Shown piece by piece: positions 35,068 through 46,825 of a stretch of 64,000 nucleotides of DNA; position 1 is the stretch's first letter; every line of letters starts with the position of its first letter. The stretch lies in contig JAMAHW010000041.1 in the NCBI GenBank assembly GCA_023627715.1, positions 248,001-312,000 of the forward strand, in the 5' to 3' direction. The notes beneath the pieces are model-generated. The model saw only the letters and a program-made list of their open reading frames with translations. It was not told the DNA's origin and ran no database searches. Source of the stretch: Periconia sp. R9002. Lineage: Eukaryota > Ascomycota > Dothideomycetes > Pleosporales > Periconiaceae. The translations under genes were made by a program, and so were the position numbers.

Positions 35068-35918
35068 TCATCGCTTCCTCTCACGGATCTTAAATTTGAC
35101 GCCGTGCTTATTCGTGCCGCCGACGGTATTGTTCATCTTGGCCCGTTGCTTTTCCAGCTCTTCCTCTGCAGTCATGAGATCTCGTTCGCGAGCCTTGACT
35201 GCCTGCAGATGTGCAACGGCTCTTTCATGGAGCCTGGCTCGTTTGGCCATCAGCGACCGTTCCTCCTTCTCCTTCAATTCCTTTGCTTCCAGCTGCTTCT
35301 TCGACAACTTCTTCTGGCCAGTCTCCTCCGTCCCCTCTTCACTCTTCCGCCGCCTATTCCAAGCAGGACAATCCGCACCCGCTCCGAACCAATCCTCCTC
35401 ATCGAACTCCTTCTGCTCCTCCACGTCACCCACATACACCGTATGCTTAGCCTTCCTGCTCCCCTTACTATCCGCCAACACCTTAACCTCCTCATCGGCC
35501 AACATCATCTTCCGCTCCAGCTCCTCGCGCTCCTTGCGCACCACCTGCAGCATCGTGCGTATATACCCCGCATCCTGCGTCTTCAGCAGCTTGACCACAT
35601 CAACACTCATTGCCTTGTTCCCGCGATCCGCCACCTTGAGGCCATGCGCATCGACCTTGCTATTCAGCATACCAAAGGAGAATTCATCGGGGTTGCGGTC
35701 GGTGGCCTTTTCCTTGAGGATCTTAATGCGCTTCTTCTTCTCGCGGTGGTCGGCGGCACGGAGTTTGTAATCCTGTCATGTCGTTAGCCTTCTCTCTTTT
35801 CTGTGTGAACAAGTGAACGCACTTTTCGCTTCTCCAGCAAACCCCATTTTGCGCGCTCTTCGGGCTGGGCTCGCTCTTTGTGGTTGCGCCGCTGCACGGC
35901 ATTTCGAATCGACGACAT
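35068..35918 (-). CDS. UTP11: U3 snoRNA-associated protein 11 (SSU processome)
   Basis: Predicted 266 residues; exon 1 35918-35823, intron 35822-35773 (GTGCGT/ACAG, 50 bp), exon 2 35772-35068. The N-terminus MSSIRNAVQRRNHKERAQPE and then WGLLEKRKDYKLRAADHREK are the hallmark of Utp11, followed by DEFSFGMLNSKV. The rest is highly charged and helical. The protein is a component of the small-subunit processome and acts in 18S rRNA maturation in the nucleolus. The length fits the family (about 250). It sits among TMA23 and THG1, all RNA-related. Confidence 0.93.
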
Positions 35919-36395
35919 TTTGCAGCCACCAATGTGTGGGGTGAAGTTATGTGTATCTCGTTTGTGGAAGAAGAAATTTGGAAGTCGAAGCGGTGGAAAA
36001 TTCCACGCCAAGATTTCGGCGCTCCTGCACGTCTGATTGGCCGGGCGGTTGGCGCTAGTTATATCTCCGACGCACGTGATGTTTATTCTACATCTATTGA
36101 TGGATGGAACAATGTTGAAACATGGAACATTTGGAATATAACGTGCAGCAAATAGATCGTGGATCGAAACACGTGCTATGGATTGATAGAAGATTCTGTC
36201 TGAAATGCTACATGAAGCAGAGTGACTAACTGAATGCATGAGATAGTACAAGATCCCCGAAGGGAGACTCAAACCGGGAGACAGAAGAAGTACAAGTAAG
36301 AAGGAAAACAAAAGAAACCTTCCCAGACAAATCATTCCCCTTCGTTTCATCATGCTCTCATACCTCATCTCCATCCACAACTACGCTCTGATGGA
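35919..36395. other. UTP11 promoter and THG1 3' region
   Basis: The 477 bp between UTP11's start and THG1's stop on the same strand. Two CACGTG-type words occur near 36,074 and 36,170. No gene. Confidence 0.4.
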
Positions 36396-39224
36396 CTACA
36401 TCACTCCCCCATCTTTCAATATCCACGGCCTCTTCTCCCAAAACCCATCCTTGATGATATCGACATGCTCCGCCACAACTCTCGCCTTCATCTTCTTCTT
36501 ACGCTCCTTCTCGCGCTGCGTTTTTGACTTTTCCACGGGCCGGCCCTCGCCGCCGCCCGCAGAGCCAGACAGCCAGCCGCCGTCTTCCTCCATGTGGTCT
36601 TTGATCTTGCCCCCGGCCTTCTTGGCGCTGCTGCTGCGCTGCTGCGGATGGTGGATGTGGTGGTGGGTGCTGGTGTGCGAGCACGTCCTGTCCTTCTTCG
36701 GGGGCTGCGGTCCTTTTGGGGGTTGCGGCGTGGAGGTGGGCGAGAGAGAGGCCGAGTTTGCGGCCGATGTCCTGCGCGGCCAGTCGCTGTTTGCGTCGCG
36801 CGAGGTCAGGGGTGGTGAGAGAATGGCGTCTGCGGCGGCCATGGTAGAGGCGAAGAATGAGGACGAGGGCGGCGCCGAGTGGAGTCGAGAGTGGCTGCTG
36901 GCTCGCTTGGAGGATCGTGGCGGCGGTTCCGACGGCGGCGAGTGGGTAACCTTGTCCTGGGGTGCTTGCGTAGGGCTGGTGGCCCATTCTTGGGGTTCAC
37001 TGCCCATGACGGCCCCGCGGATTACGTGATCGTTTTCTGCGGGAGGCGAGGGCAGTTCCTTCATGGTCTGTAACGGAGGCGTCCGCGACTTGTCTGCTCG
37101 TCCGGGTGATGTGTTCTCCTTCTCCTCGGCTCGCTGAATAGAGTGAGACTTTGAGGAAGCCAGAGATAGTTTCCGTGTCGGCGCATCCAGCGGGATGGAG
37201 GAGATCCGGATCGGGATCTGGGGAGGGCTAAAGTTCAGGATAGACATGCTAGGACTACGTTTGGGCAGTGGTCTGGTGGATGGCGCGCTTGTCGTGGGTC
37301 GGGAAAGCGATGCAGAGGCCGAGTGGGAGACGGCATTCTTGGAGCGCGAAGACGTCTGCGTGGTATCCGGGTTGGGAGATGGCAACGGAGAAAAGTTGGT
37401 GTGAGATGTCGGATTGGGTGGACTCAACGACGGCGGCGGGCGCGTGCTGGGCTTCAACGTAGGAGGAGGAAGAGGGATAGGAGTCAAGCTGGGGAGAGGG
37501 GATTTCATCGTTGAAGTCGAACCAGAACCCGAACCGTTGGAGGGAGGAGAGACGGGGAAGAAGGTCTGGGGATACGCCAAAGATAACTTGTCAGGCGAAG
37601 ACGTGGGGAGAGCCGGCATTGACATGTCTCTCGCTGGGGGAGGCGGCGAAGGGGTTGTTGAAGTGGACAAGAAGGTTGGGCCTCGTGGGGTGGTGGGATC
37701 GGAAGCCAGTGGTGGTGGAGTATCTTGAAACAAGCTAGGGTAGGTACTCTGAAGTGGTTGCGACATTGGGCGTGGTAGCAGTTTCTTAGGCTGAGGGTGG
37801 GATAGAGGCGGCGGTGGAGACTGGACCGACTTGGCTGGGGTGGTCGTAGGAGCCGGTACTGGTGCTGTAGGAGCCGGGGATAACTGCAAACATCGGTCAG
37901 CCATGGTGTTGTCATCGGTGACTGGGCACGTGCTCGCTCACATCACGATACAAAACAGTGCCCTTTTTGAAGATCTCGGGCTCGTTGTTATAGTTGATGC
38001 CGAATCGGGAGAAGAGGATCTCGTTCTTCTCTGATGCAACGGTGCCTGAGAGCTCTTGTTCGGCGGCACGCCGTTCCATGCCCCCTTGCTGGACGAGGGC
38101 CCAGAAGGTGGTGTTGAAGAGGTTGTTGATGTGGCCTTTGGTGCAGTCAGCATCCAGCCATGCTGACACGACCAGAGACAGCATGTGATAGGTGACTTAC
38201 AATCAACTTGACGCCAGCTGAGATAGTCTCTCACATTGAGCTCGCTGGGATAGCACACGGCGCGACCATCAAAGGAAGGTAGAGGCGGCGTCAGCGGCGT
38301 ATCCGGGAAGTAGGTGGACCAGGCGAAGACGTAGTTTGCGGTAAAAACAGATACAATGAGGGTGGTCAACTTGCTGCGGGTGCGTGGTGAGCTAATATAT
38401 CTCCATGCAGCTTCTCCATGGGGAGGAGGGATGGGGGCCAGAGGGAAATGTCCGAACGTACCTGGCTCTCCTCTCAAACAGCTGGCAGTCCTTGGGGAAG
38501 ACGAAACTGTGTAACACGTCAGCTGGAGCCCTCGAAACGCATTCCACGTGCGGCTATTTGGACAAGGTGATGCTATTTGCTGTGGATAATATGCTTAAAA
38601 CGCGACAAGGCGAAAGGTAGGGCATGATGTGCAGTTCGCCACTGCGTTGGTGCTCGCCTTTTGGGCATTCACTCTTACCTGTACTCATCGCTCTGACCGT
38701 ACGCCAACACGAGGTCTGGCAGCTCCTTCATGACGGCCTCGGCCGCGGCATTCATCAAGCCCAGGCCGCGGGTGTCATTGGGCTTGACGAAGTTGTACCT
38801 CGCCGTGAGCCTGGGAGAAGCGAAGGTTAGCAAGCATCAATGCATATGAAGGGTGGTTCGTATTGGGACGGGGGTGTGAGTTGAGTGCATTGGCGTTCAC
38901 GTGAAAGATCAGCCGCAGCGGCCCTCCACCGGCGGCTCCCAGCACAAGGCCGAGCAGAGGCGTAGATTGAGACAGGAGGGGAGCAAGACGTACTTTGTAA
39001 AGCCCTTGCCGTCGATGCGCACGACGACATAGGTGTTTGGGAGGAGGGTGTCGGGCTGCTCAAAGGAGCGCACATAGCCGAACCTAGATTTTTTTCCAAC
39101 AAATGAGTGACGAGCTCGCTTGAGCGAGGGAGGGAAAAAGAATGTATCCGTCTTCCAACCACCACCAAGACATCGAGGGTAATTGCTTAAGAAATGCAAA
39201 TCACACTCACCTTGAATTCGCCAT
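36396..39224 (-). CDS. THG1: tRNA-His guanylyltransferase with a ~450-residue disordered insertion
   Basis: Predicted 711 residues in seven exons: 39224-39211, 39083-38994, 38810-38679, 38506-38462, 38373-38201, 38135-37942 and 37883-36396. Residues 1-216 are a normal Thg1 core: RIDGKG with Asp29, AYGQSDEYS with Asp76 (the two metal-binding Asp), the [12 protein letters not shown] motif, and [10 protein letters not shown]. The frame then runs through about 450 residues rich in Pro, Ser and Thr, and only the final ~43 residues return to the conserved end [19 protein letters not shown]. Yeast Thg1 is about 237 residues. The insertion is uninterrupted for over 1.3 kb and joined in phase by a 58-bp intron after YRD. 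The enzyme adds the essential G-1 to tRNA-His in 3'-5' direction. The 183- and 172-bp second and third introns are long for this window. Confidence 0.88.
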
Positions 39225-42200
39225 GGACCCAGGCGCTTCAAGGCCGGCTCAGTCGCACGGCATGGCAGAACTGCACTGCACTGCTGGCGAACGGGAAAAG
39301 GGCAAGAAGGGGCGGGAAAAAACAAAAGCTAAATAGCCAGCTAGCAAAAAGGGAAGTTGAGGACTCTAAGAGCGAGGTGAGACAGACGGGCCGGGAGAGG
39401 GGGGTGGTGGGTGTATGGGTGTGTGGAAGAAGGGTGTGGCTGTCTGTCGAGGCTCAAAAAAGAAAGTGGTTAAGCCTCGCCGTGGGTAGTGTAACTAAGT
39501 AGTTACTACAGTATGTACAAAGCAACCCACGACAACCACCACGACAGACATCGACAATCATCATCAATGGCGACGAGTCTAAAGGGACAAAGTAGGCGTG
39601 GTGCCGGGGTTGGCCCCTAGCCTGCACCACTTGGAGTTTCAGGCGACGCATGTCATGCAGCCGGCCGCTCAATTCACCACTCACTGTCAACCACCATTGC
39701 AAACCCATGTCTGCTTGGTTTTTATTTTTATCTCCGCCTGCAGCACCACGGCCAAGTACGATTTCCATGCAAGGATGCTTATCCCCTCCCATCCCCTCAC
39801 AATCAGAGCCATGCGATGGGAATTCTCCATACATATGCAGCCGGGCTTATCTCACCTCACCTCACCTTGCCTTGTTCTCATGTCGGTCATCCTTTCATCC
39901 GATCACTAACTCAAACGATTCCCGACCATACTGGAAAACTTCTCTGCAAAAATTCAGGGTCTGCGAAAATACGCCTTACTCCTTCCAACACCAACATCAA
40001 CAATATCAAACCTCCGTACCACAACGCCTCAACAAACCCAACGCCATCTTCTTCGCGGCGCCACACGACAATAAACACCTTCCTTTCCGCTCAAGTTAGC
40101 CTAGGCGTGTTACGTAGTCTATACGCACCTCGCCGGACTACTCCAAACACTCCAGCACTCGAGTATATCCATCCACTATCTAGATAACATCACAGACCTA
40201 CTTACGTACATACAAACCACAAAATATATAATCCAAAACCAAGATCAACACGATTCCCAACCTCCCAACCAGTAAAACCGCAGCGGAGACGGAGGATGGA
40301 TACATAGTCTACCCTAATAACGCCATGGTTCGGCTTCGGCGGTCGTGCTCTTCTGGGTATGTAGTCAAAGGGGGTACGAATGAAATGATGCAGCACGGCG
40401 GCGCATCCGGACGAAGCAAAGACCTCATTGGTGTAAGTACGGTGAGTATTTCGGTACCTCCGATGGGATTTTCATGCGCGTCGCTTGATTGCTGGAAGCG
40501 AAACCGTGATGTTGTCTCACGGAGCAGTTAACGACTTCCTAACACTCTCTCTCTTTATCTCTCCTCGACGCAATCAATATCGACAAAGAAAAATCACGGT
40601 GACAATCTCCGCCCTCACAACTCTTTCCATTGGGATGATAGGATCTCTACCCTCGATCACCACTCCACCCTCTTCTCCTCTCGTCCCTGATAGGGTACGT
40701 TCCACCGCTTTCCCCTAGGACCTGAAACGCACACAACAATCCCGCATCTTATGCATTGATCAACACATAATATACTTAACTTAACGTTACACAACACACC
40801 ACCTCCTTACCTTAGCATTCCTTTTAACCCTCCGCTCTCCTACAGTACTCCTCAAGCACTCATGTCGTACTTACGTCGACGTACTATAAATACGTGCGCA
40901 GCAGCAGCACGAGGATTGATCGACAAATAGACTACATAACTCCCGGCTGGGCACCGACCGGGTCGATCTTTTTTTTTTCTCCTTTTCGCCTAGGTACTCC
41001 TTTGGTCGGTGTGTGCACTGCGTGTGTCGGTTGTTAAAATGAAAGGGTTAAGGTGTGTGTGTTGCCGTTTCTCCCACACACGCGCGCTCAGTCACTCGTT
41101 CGTGCAACGGACGAACACCTACCCAACATGCGAGGTTTTTTTGCGTGGAGAAGAACAAAAAAAAGCAAATACCTACATGGAAACTGGGATATGCATGCGC
41201 ATGCGATGCTCAATATATTTAATGATGTACATATGTAGGTAGGTAGGGACATGGTTCATGGACCCCCTCGCGTTCGGGCACCTCGCGTCGCGGCGGGGGC
41301 AGACGGAACGGTCCGAATTGTGGAACGAACGGGTGAAAAAGAAAGGGGAGGGGAGATCACTTTTCTTTTTCTTTTTTCTTTTTTGTCCAGGGGGGAATGA
41401 TGCGAGAAGGAGGAGAGAAGGAGAGAAGCCGACTGGAGGATTGTTTAAAAGGGTCATCATTGATGTTATTGTTGGTGACGGAGGGGATGAACATTTTGTC
41501 ATTCTTTCGTTGAAGTTTCAATCTCCTATTCCAGTACTACATACATAACCCCCTCCCTCCTATCACGTCAATTCCTACAAAAATAACCCAGACATTTCCT
41601 TCTCTCTCCTACCTACCTATTCCAAATCCCAACCCCTCCCACACCTTCCCTGCCCACACACAAACATCACAACACACACGCGCGCGTACTACCCCATACG
41701 ATAACCAGGATACACCCCGAACTGTCTCCGCAGCTACTGATGTGTGTGTGTAAAATGTATGTTTGACATTCCGCTCCACGGAAACACCGAACCGTTTGGT
41801 GTTTTCTTTCGGTGGGTGGGGAAAGATAGAATTATAGAAAAATGTGGAGAGGGAGGGAGGGAGGGCGAGTAGACCTTTTTGAAAAAGATTTTGCTGTGTA
41901 GGGATCAATAGGGTAGTTAAGTTTGGGGGAAAGGTTCATCCGGGCGATTGATTTTAGTCCACATATAGGGAAATAAGATTTGTATACCATGTCGTGTCTC
42001 TCTGTTTTTCGATACAATGGTCAAGGTGGTAACTTGCTATAAAAAGAATCTCCTCTGTAATATGTGACAAAAACTTGAAAAAATAGCAATCGACGTCGAT
42101 CAAAACATACCCCGTCATAGTTATATATAGGAATTGAAAGACAAACATTCGTTCTTCGGCCCGTCTCTTTTAAGTTACTACACCTGTTCGGCAGCAGTAT

Positions 42201-43191
42201 GCAATGCAGGTATTATCCTAGGTTTCTGCTGAGCTAGGATGGATATGCAGAATTTGGGGAATTGGAGAGTTTTGGGAAAGAAAGACGTGGATGTGATGTA
42301 TGTAAAAGGAGTGGAAATGTGCCGTGGTATGGAATGAATATTGTTGATTAATTAAACGATCTAGAAAACTTCTAGGGATATGGAAAGACGGAATGCGATG
42401 AGCGGGACGTAAGGAATGGAAATGGAAGGGAAGGATACGTAAAGAAGAAAATAAAAAGAAAACGTTATTCTAGCAATGATCGCTCCTTGTTTCTAGTTGA
42501 TTTCTGTGTGTCTTATCCGCGTCTTCAGATTGAGCTACAAGACGTAGTAGGATATGTATTTTGATAGAAATGTGAAGGAAAGGGACCAGTTTGTCGGAAA
42601 ATCAATACATGAAATCGAGGAAGAAGACATCGCGGCCCCTGGGATTTGCTTGAGGAGATGATTGTTATCTGTGTTCGTGAAATGGAGTATTCATAGGTAG
42701 ATAAAGAATTGAGAGGGTTGTATAGAGCGAGCAAGTACCCATCATGACCTGTAATGAACTTGGGTTAAAGAATACGTCGGGTATTATAAGTTCAGAATAT
42801 GGGCACAGAACCACGCTTCGCCACAGGTTGAGCGTCCGTGTGGGTGTATGCATTGGTGTAAATGGATGAAAGAATGTGTAAAATGGTGAAGATTCAAATA
42901 CGTCGTCCACGCAGGTGATCAGCTTCATGGGGGAACGGGTGCCTGACTGTTGGAGGACATTCTGCATGATGCATAGACTCTTTGATTCCACTTTCGAAAG
43001 TCATGATGAGGGGACTTTCTTGCTCAATTCTTTTCCTGCCTCGTCTAGATACCTCGAAACCTTTTATCATACAGTAAATATGCGTCAAAATACTCGTACA
43101 CAGACAGAAGATTTTGTTCCTGTCGAGGAAATGCTTGAATATAAAAACAACAGCCGAAGAACTCCGCAAACCATGCAAGTCTCCCTCCCCA
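39225..43191. other. 4-kb gene-free gap
   Basis: No gene recognised on either strand. It holds CT-rich blocks, GGGA runs near 41,850, ACACGCGCGC-type words and many GTAGGTA/TACCTAC words. It includes the THG1 promoter next to 39,224 and probably UTRs of unseen transcripts. Confidence 0.45.
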
Positions 43192-43688
43192 CTACCGCTT
43201 CCCCTCGTTCGCAAGCACCTCCGCCTTCTTCCCCTGCAACTTGCCGTCCTCATCCAGCGCCCACCACTCCTTGTGCTTCCTGCGCGCCTCCTCGAGTTTC
43301 CGCTGGTGCTCCTCGCGCTTCTGCCTGCGCTCGCCCGCCAACTGGAACCACTGGGCGCGTGCCCGGTCCAGCTCATCCTGACCCTGGTACTGCAGCATGC
43401 AGCTGTTCATTGTGAGTTTCTGATCGCGACACGCCCAAGCGAGGGTTAGGGTTCGACCGGTTGCACAGGCGGCGAAGGCTGTCAAATGAATCTATTAGCA
43501 AGGTTCATTTGGAGAAAGTGGAGATGTGTACCGGCTATCTCATCTGCACATTTTGCGCGTACGTTTGCGTAGTAGAGATCTCGCACTTGTTGTTCTTGCG
43601 GGGCAGAGAGCGGCGTGGGATTTGAGGGGAGTCTCGGGGGAGGATTCGACGGCGCGCTTGGGGTCGCGGAGCTTGTTGAGGATGCCAT
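43192..43688 (-). CDS. CMC1: Cmc1-family twin CX9C mitochondrial protein
   Basis: Predicted 147 residues; exon 1 43688-43532, intron 43531-43479 (GTACAC/ACAG, 53 bp), exon 2 43478-43192. The intron joins the two CX9C motifs correctly: Cys47 and Cys57 in KCADEIAAFAAC, Cys69 and Cys79 in CRDQKLTMNSC. Twin CX9C proteins are imported and oxidised by Mia40 in the mitochondrial intermembrane space; Cmc1 helps cytochrome c oxidase assembly and copper handling. The N-terminus is Pro/Ser rich; the C-terminal Arg/Lys/Glu-rich helix extends beyond the yeast protein. The start at 43688 is the first ATG in frame. Confidence 0.88.
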
Positions 43689-44450
43689 TGACGGTATGGC
43701 TATATGCACCTCCGTGATGAGAGTAGCGTGGGGGACCTCAATCGCCGAGAGGTTGGGTCGGTGCGGAGCGTAGGGTTAGACCAGAGAAAGAGCAATTGAA
43801 CAGCTGGCGGAGGTCACCTGTGTCGATTGAGGCCTGCGCGGAGCTCGGGAGGTGGTGGAGCTTTCTGGGTTGGTGGTGAGAGGTTTAGATGTTCGCAAGA
43901 TAGGGAGCATGGATAGTAGATGGGGAGCTTTGAGATTAGCTTGCGCTAGGCTCCAATTGGAAGGGTACTTGGAATGGAGCTAACCCCATTAATCTTAGCA
44001 AGTTTACATACATAGGGTACTATCGGAGGATCAGCTTTTGTTTTGCCATACCGTGATATTGAGCGTGAAATATAGCTTGTTCGGCCTCAATGACGAGCCC
44101 ACACGCAATTGCGGAGGATCCGTTTATGAAAGGAAAATGGAGACCGTCAATCTTGAAATTGGCATCCTTCACCTCTAGGTAGGTATGCTGCCAGATCATT
44201 CAATTCAACTTGGACTGCATCTTAAAGTCAAATTAAAGACGGCAGCTGGGTTCGAAAGACGCTCAAAATGCAGGAGCAAGAAGATCAGTAAATTTGAAAC
44301 ATTCATATTTACACCAACACAAAACAGTACCTACAGAAATACATGTAGCAGGCCACGAGCTAAGGAGTTGATATGTATCAATTTTACATTGTTTACGAGC
44401 AGATCATTAATTAAACTAGCATTATAGCGTAAATCGACAAAGTCCGGGAC

Positions 44451-44830
44451 TCAAAAGAAAATATCCACAGCCGTATTCCCGTTGGCCCCGGTATTAGTCA
44501 CATCAATTACGCTTGTTCCGACATCAATGTCGGCTTCCGGGTCGAGGGGAACCATATTGTAGGCGGGATTCGGTTGACTGAAACCCGGGGAACTCGTAAT
44601 GTTGATATCGAAGCCAGTGATACCAGCACTCGGTTCTGGGAATGGTAACCATTTCTTCAAGATGAATGTGCCGTTGGAAAAGTGGCGACTGTGATGTTCC
44701 TAAGAACGGTCAGGGAGGTACCGGGTATTGGGAGGACAATATAAACAGAGATACCCATTACTACAATCGCTGTGATGAGAGAGTTTTTGACGTAGGCGAC
44801 TCGGAGCTCTTCTGTAGGGAAGGCGATTGA
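44451..44830 (-). pseudogene. Possible frameshifted gene remnant
   Basis: On the minus strand one frame reads a membrane-like segment (NSLITAIVVMGISVYIVLP, then LTVLRNITVATFP) and stops. A second frame that overlaps its end reads about 75 residues rich in Asn, Asp and Pro (such as GFSQPNPAYNMVPLDPE) to a TGA near 44,451. Together they could be one broken secreted or membrane protein gene, but I recognise no family and the link is weak. Confidence 0.25.
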
Positions 44831-45472
44831 GGTTATGGTTATGGTTGGGGGTTATCAATGCTGAACTTCATTGTGATTGTGTTCTTGGGAGATTGTAAAA
44901 TAAGATGGTGGATAAAAATACTCGCAAGGTGAGAAGGTCTGAATTGACGTAGGTTTGAGCTCTACACTCTATAGTACGCGGGAACTACAACCAAACCACA
45001 GGGCACGCAGCTGAAAGTTGGATAACTCACCACCAAAATAATTGAGAAATTAAAATGAAAAATGTGATCGTAAACCTCGGAATACGAAAACTTGTTAGTA
45101 AAAAGCGGTAGACACCTAAGAAGGACCCTACTGGAGACAACATTTGAAGCCTATTGTTCTTCACATTAACAGAGTACAATTTGACGAATGAGCCAATTCT
45201 ATCTCCTCCATGAATAAACACGCTGAACTACCATAACCGGACCTTGTGGCGCTATCGGATTTCTTCTAACCTGCTCATACACCGCAGATCTACGAGATAC
45301 CATTCAGTTTTGTTTTTCTGTCCCGCCTCGCATTAAACGTGCAAAAGAAATCTCCCAACTCTGCAACTAGTGAGATATTAATCCCATCCTCCATCCCTAA
45401 GTTCAGGCTACACTTCGACCAAGCCGAGCCTCTTCCCACCTCGGAATACTCCTGAGTTGCTGGAACATCTGC

Positions 45473-45499
45473 AAAAAAAAAAAAAAAAAAAAAAAAAAA
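45473..45499 (+). repeat. 27-base poly(A) tract
   Basis: An uninterrupted run of 27 A, with shorter A and C runs up to 45,580. Longer than any other homopolymer I noticed here. It could be a retroposed poly(A) tail or simple slippage. Confidence 0.85.
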
Positions 45500-46051
45500 C
45501 CAAACAAATAAAATTTCCCCACACGTGGCCGTGATAACGGGTTTAAAAAAAAAAACCCCCCCAAAAACCCAAAAAAAATTAGATTATTATTATAACGTTA
45601 AAACCAACACCACTACCGTCCCCTTCCTCCTCCCAATCCGGGGATGTACCACCGTCGCCCCAGGAACCCTTACAGTCACCGTTTCTTCTAACGGAACTCT
45701 CGGCATCAGAAGCGTCATTTCAGTGCCCAAAATTGCGGCTGCGCTGAAACGGCGTCAACTACAAAATTCACACTGCGAATGATTTTCAAGGAGAGAAGCC
45801 TCAAGTTGCGAGTGGGGGTTTGATTGGGAATAGCCTTGCAAATGTGCAGACGGATGCAATAAACGCAATTACCGTTGATGTTAAGGGTCACAGTGCGTGA
45901 GGTATTTGATTTATTATGTACAAGCCACGTCACTGTTATTGTTTGATTTTTCTCTAAAAACGGCGTGGGAACTGGTATAGGTAGGTGAAATTTCACTTAG
46001 GGAATGACAATGCCATGTACAGAAGGGTTCAGCCTCGGGTCACACCCCTGT

Positions 46052-46450
46052 AGTTGCATATTTTCTGAGTAACAAACAATACAAACTGGAGGAGCGGAGG
46101 CAGCGCGTATAGGAGTTTCAAGGTCTGATTGAATTTTAAAATTGTACGTTTTTTATACGTATGACTCAACGCACGTGGACTCCGTAGAATATCATACGGT
46201 ACCTTTCCAGAAAGATATTGATGCCTTATAGGTCAACCCATGTCACGCAGCTCAGCTCGCAATGCTATTTTCGTCACAAAACAATCCAGCTGGTGTATCA
46301 ATACGGAAACGAATGCAACCAGGCAAAAATCGCCGAAATCATCAATTTAGCCCCCCTACACCGTTTAGAAAGCCTGATAACAGCCACGCCGTTCGCATAA
46401 GCACCAACGAGGCTGTGCAGGGACACAGAATATATATATGGAGCTGGGGG
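46052..46450 (+). repeat. Upstream module, copy 1
   Basis: Diverged direct copy of about 49,700-50,378. Best block is 46,228-46,450 against 50,143-50,378, sharing TATAGGTC, ATGCTATTTTC, CAGCTGGTGT, AACGAATGCAA, ACCAACGAGGCTGTGCAGG and the closing GAATATATATA TATA-like run. An outer part shares AATACAAACTGG and GTAGAATATCATACG. Confidence 0.75.
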
Positions 46451-46825
46451 AGGAAGATATCAAACCTTCCACGCTCGCACAGACCGGCCGCCACCTCACC
46501 GTCAACTACTAGTATCCTCTCCATTTATCTTTAATAGCTTCTTCTCGCTAACAACTAGCCGTGCCAGCTTATACACCGCCGATCGTGCTCTCCGCTCGAT
46601 GCACCACTGCTCTAAGGGTTTTCGTCGAGTATCGAGAGACTTTTATACCCTACTGAAGTAGGTATTGAGGCGATTGAGGCTGTTACACCCACCCACCCAT
46701 TTTGGCCCCATGCTTATCTACCTCGCCACGCTGGGGATGACAGCAAACCTGATATACTTCTGCCAGGACCCATTACCGACGCATTGTGGTATCTCGGCGC
46801 TTCTCCACAAGGCTTTTTGGCCACG

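Larger units (their letters stand above)
43689..46825. other. Gap with degenerate reading frames, poly(A) tract and upstream module 1
   Basis: No intact gene recognised. It holds a possible frameshifted pseudogene at 44,451-44,830, a 27-base A run at 45,473-45,499, short Thr/Val/Asn-rich frames at 45,525-45,996, and module 1 of the duplicated upstream sequence (about 46,052-46,450). Confidence 0.4.

Noticed and set aside
34834..35787. Read-through of the SDR frame beyond its intron to a 533-codon frame
   Set aside because: The extension is the antisense of UTP11; the 46-bp intron restores the normal SDR C-terminus instead.
36352..37029. Long plus-strand open frame opposite the THG1 insertion
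   Set aside because: It is antisense to a better supported frame in GC-rich, low-complexity DNA and shows no family motifs.
43440..43460. Telomere-like GGGTTAGGGTT
   Set aside because: It lies inside CMC1 coding sequence and is only two units long; coincidence of codons.
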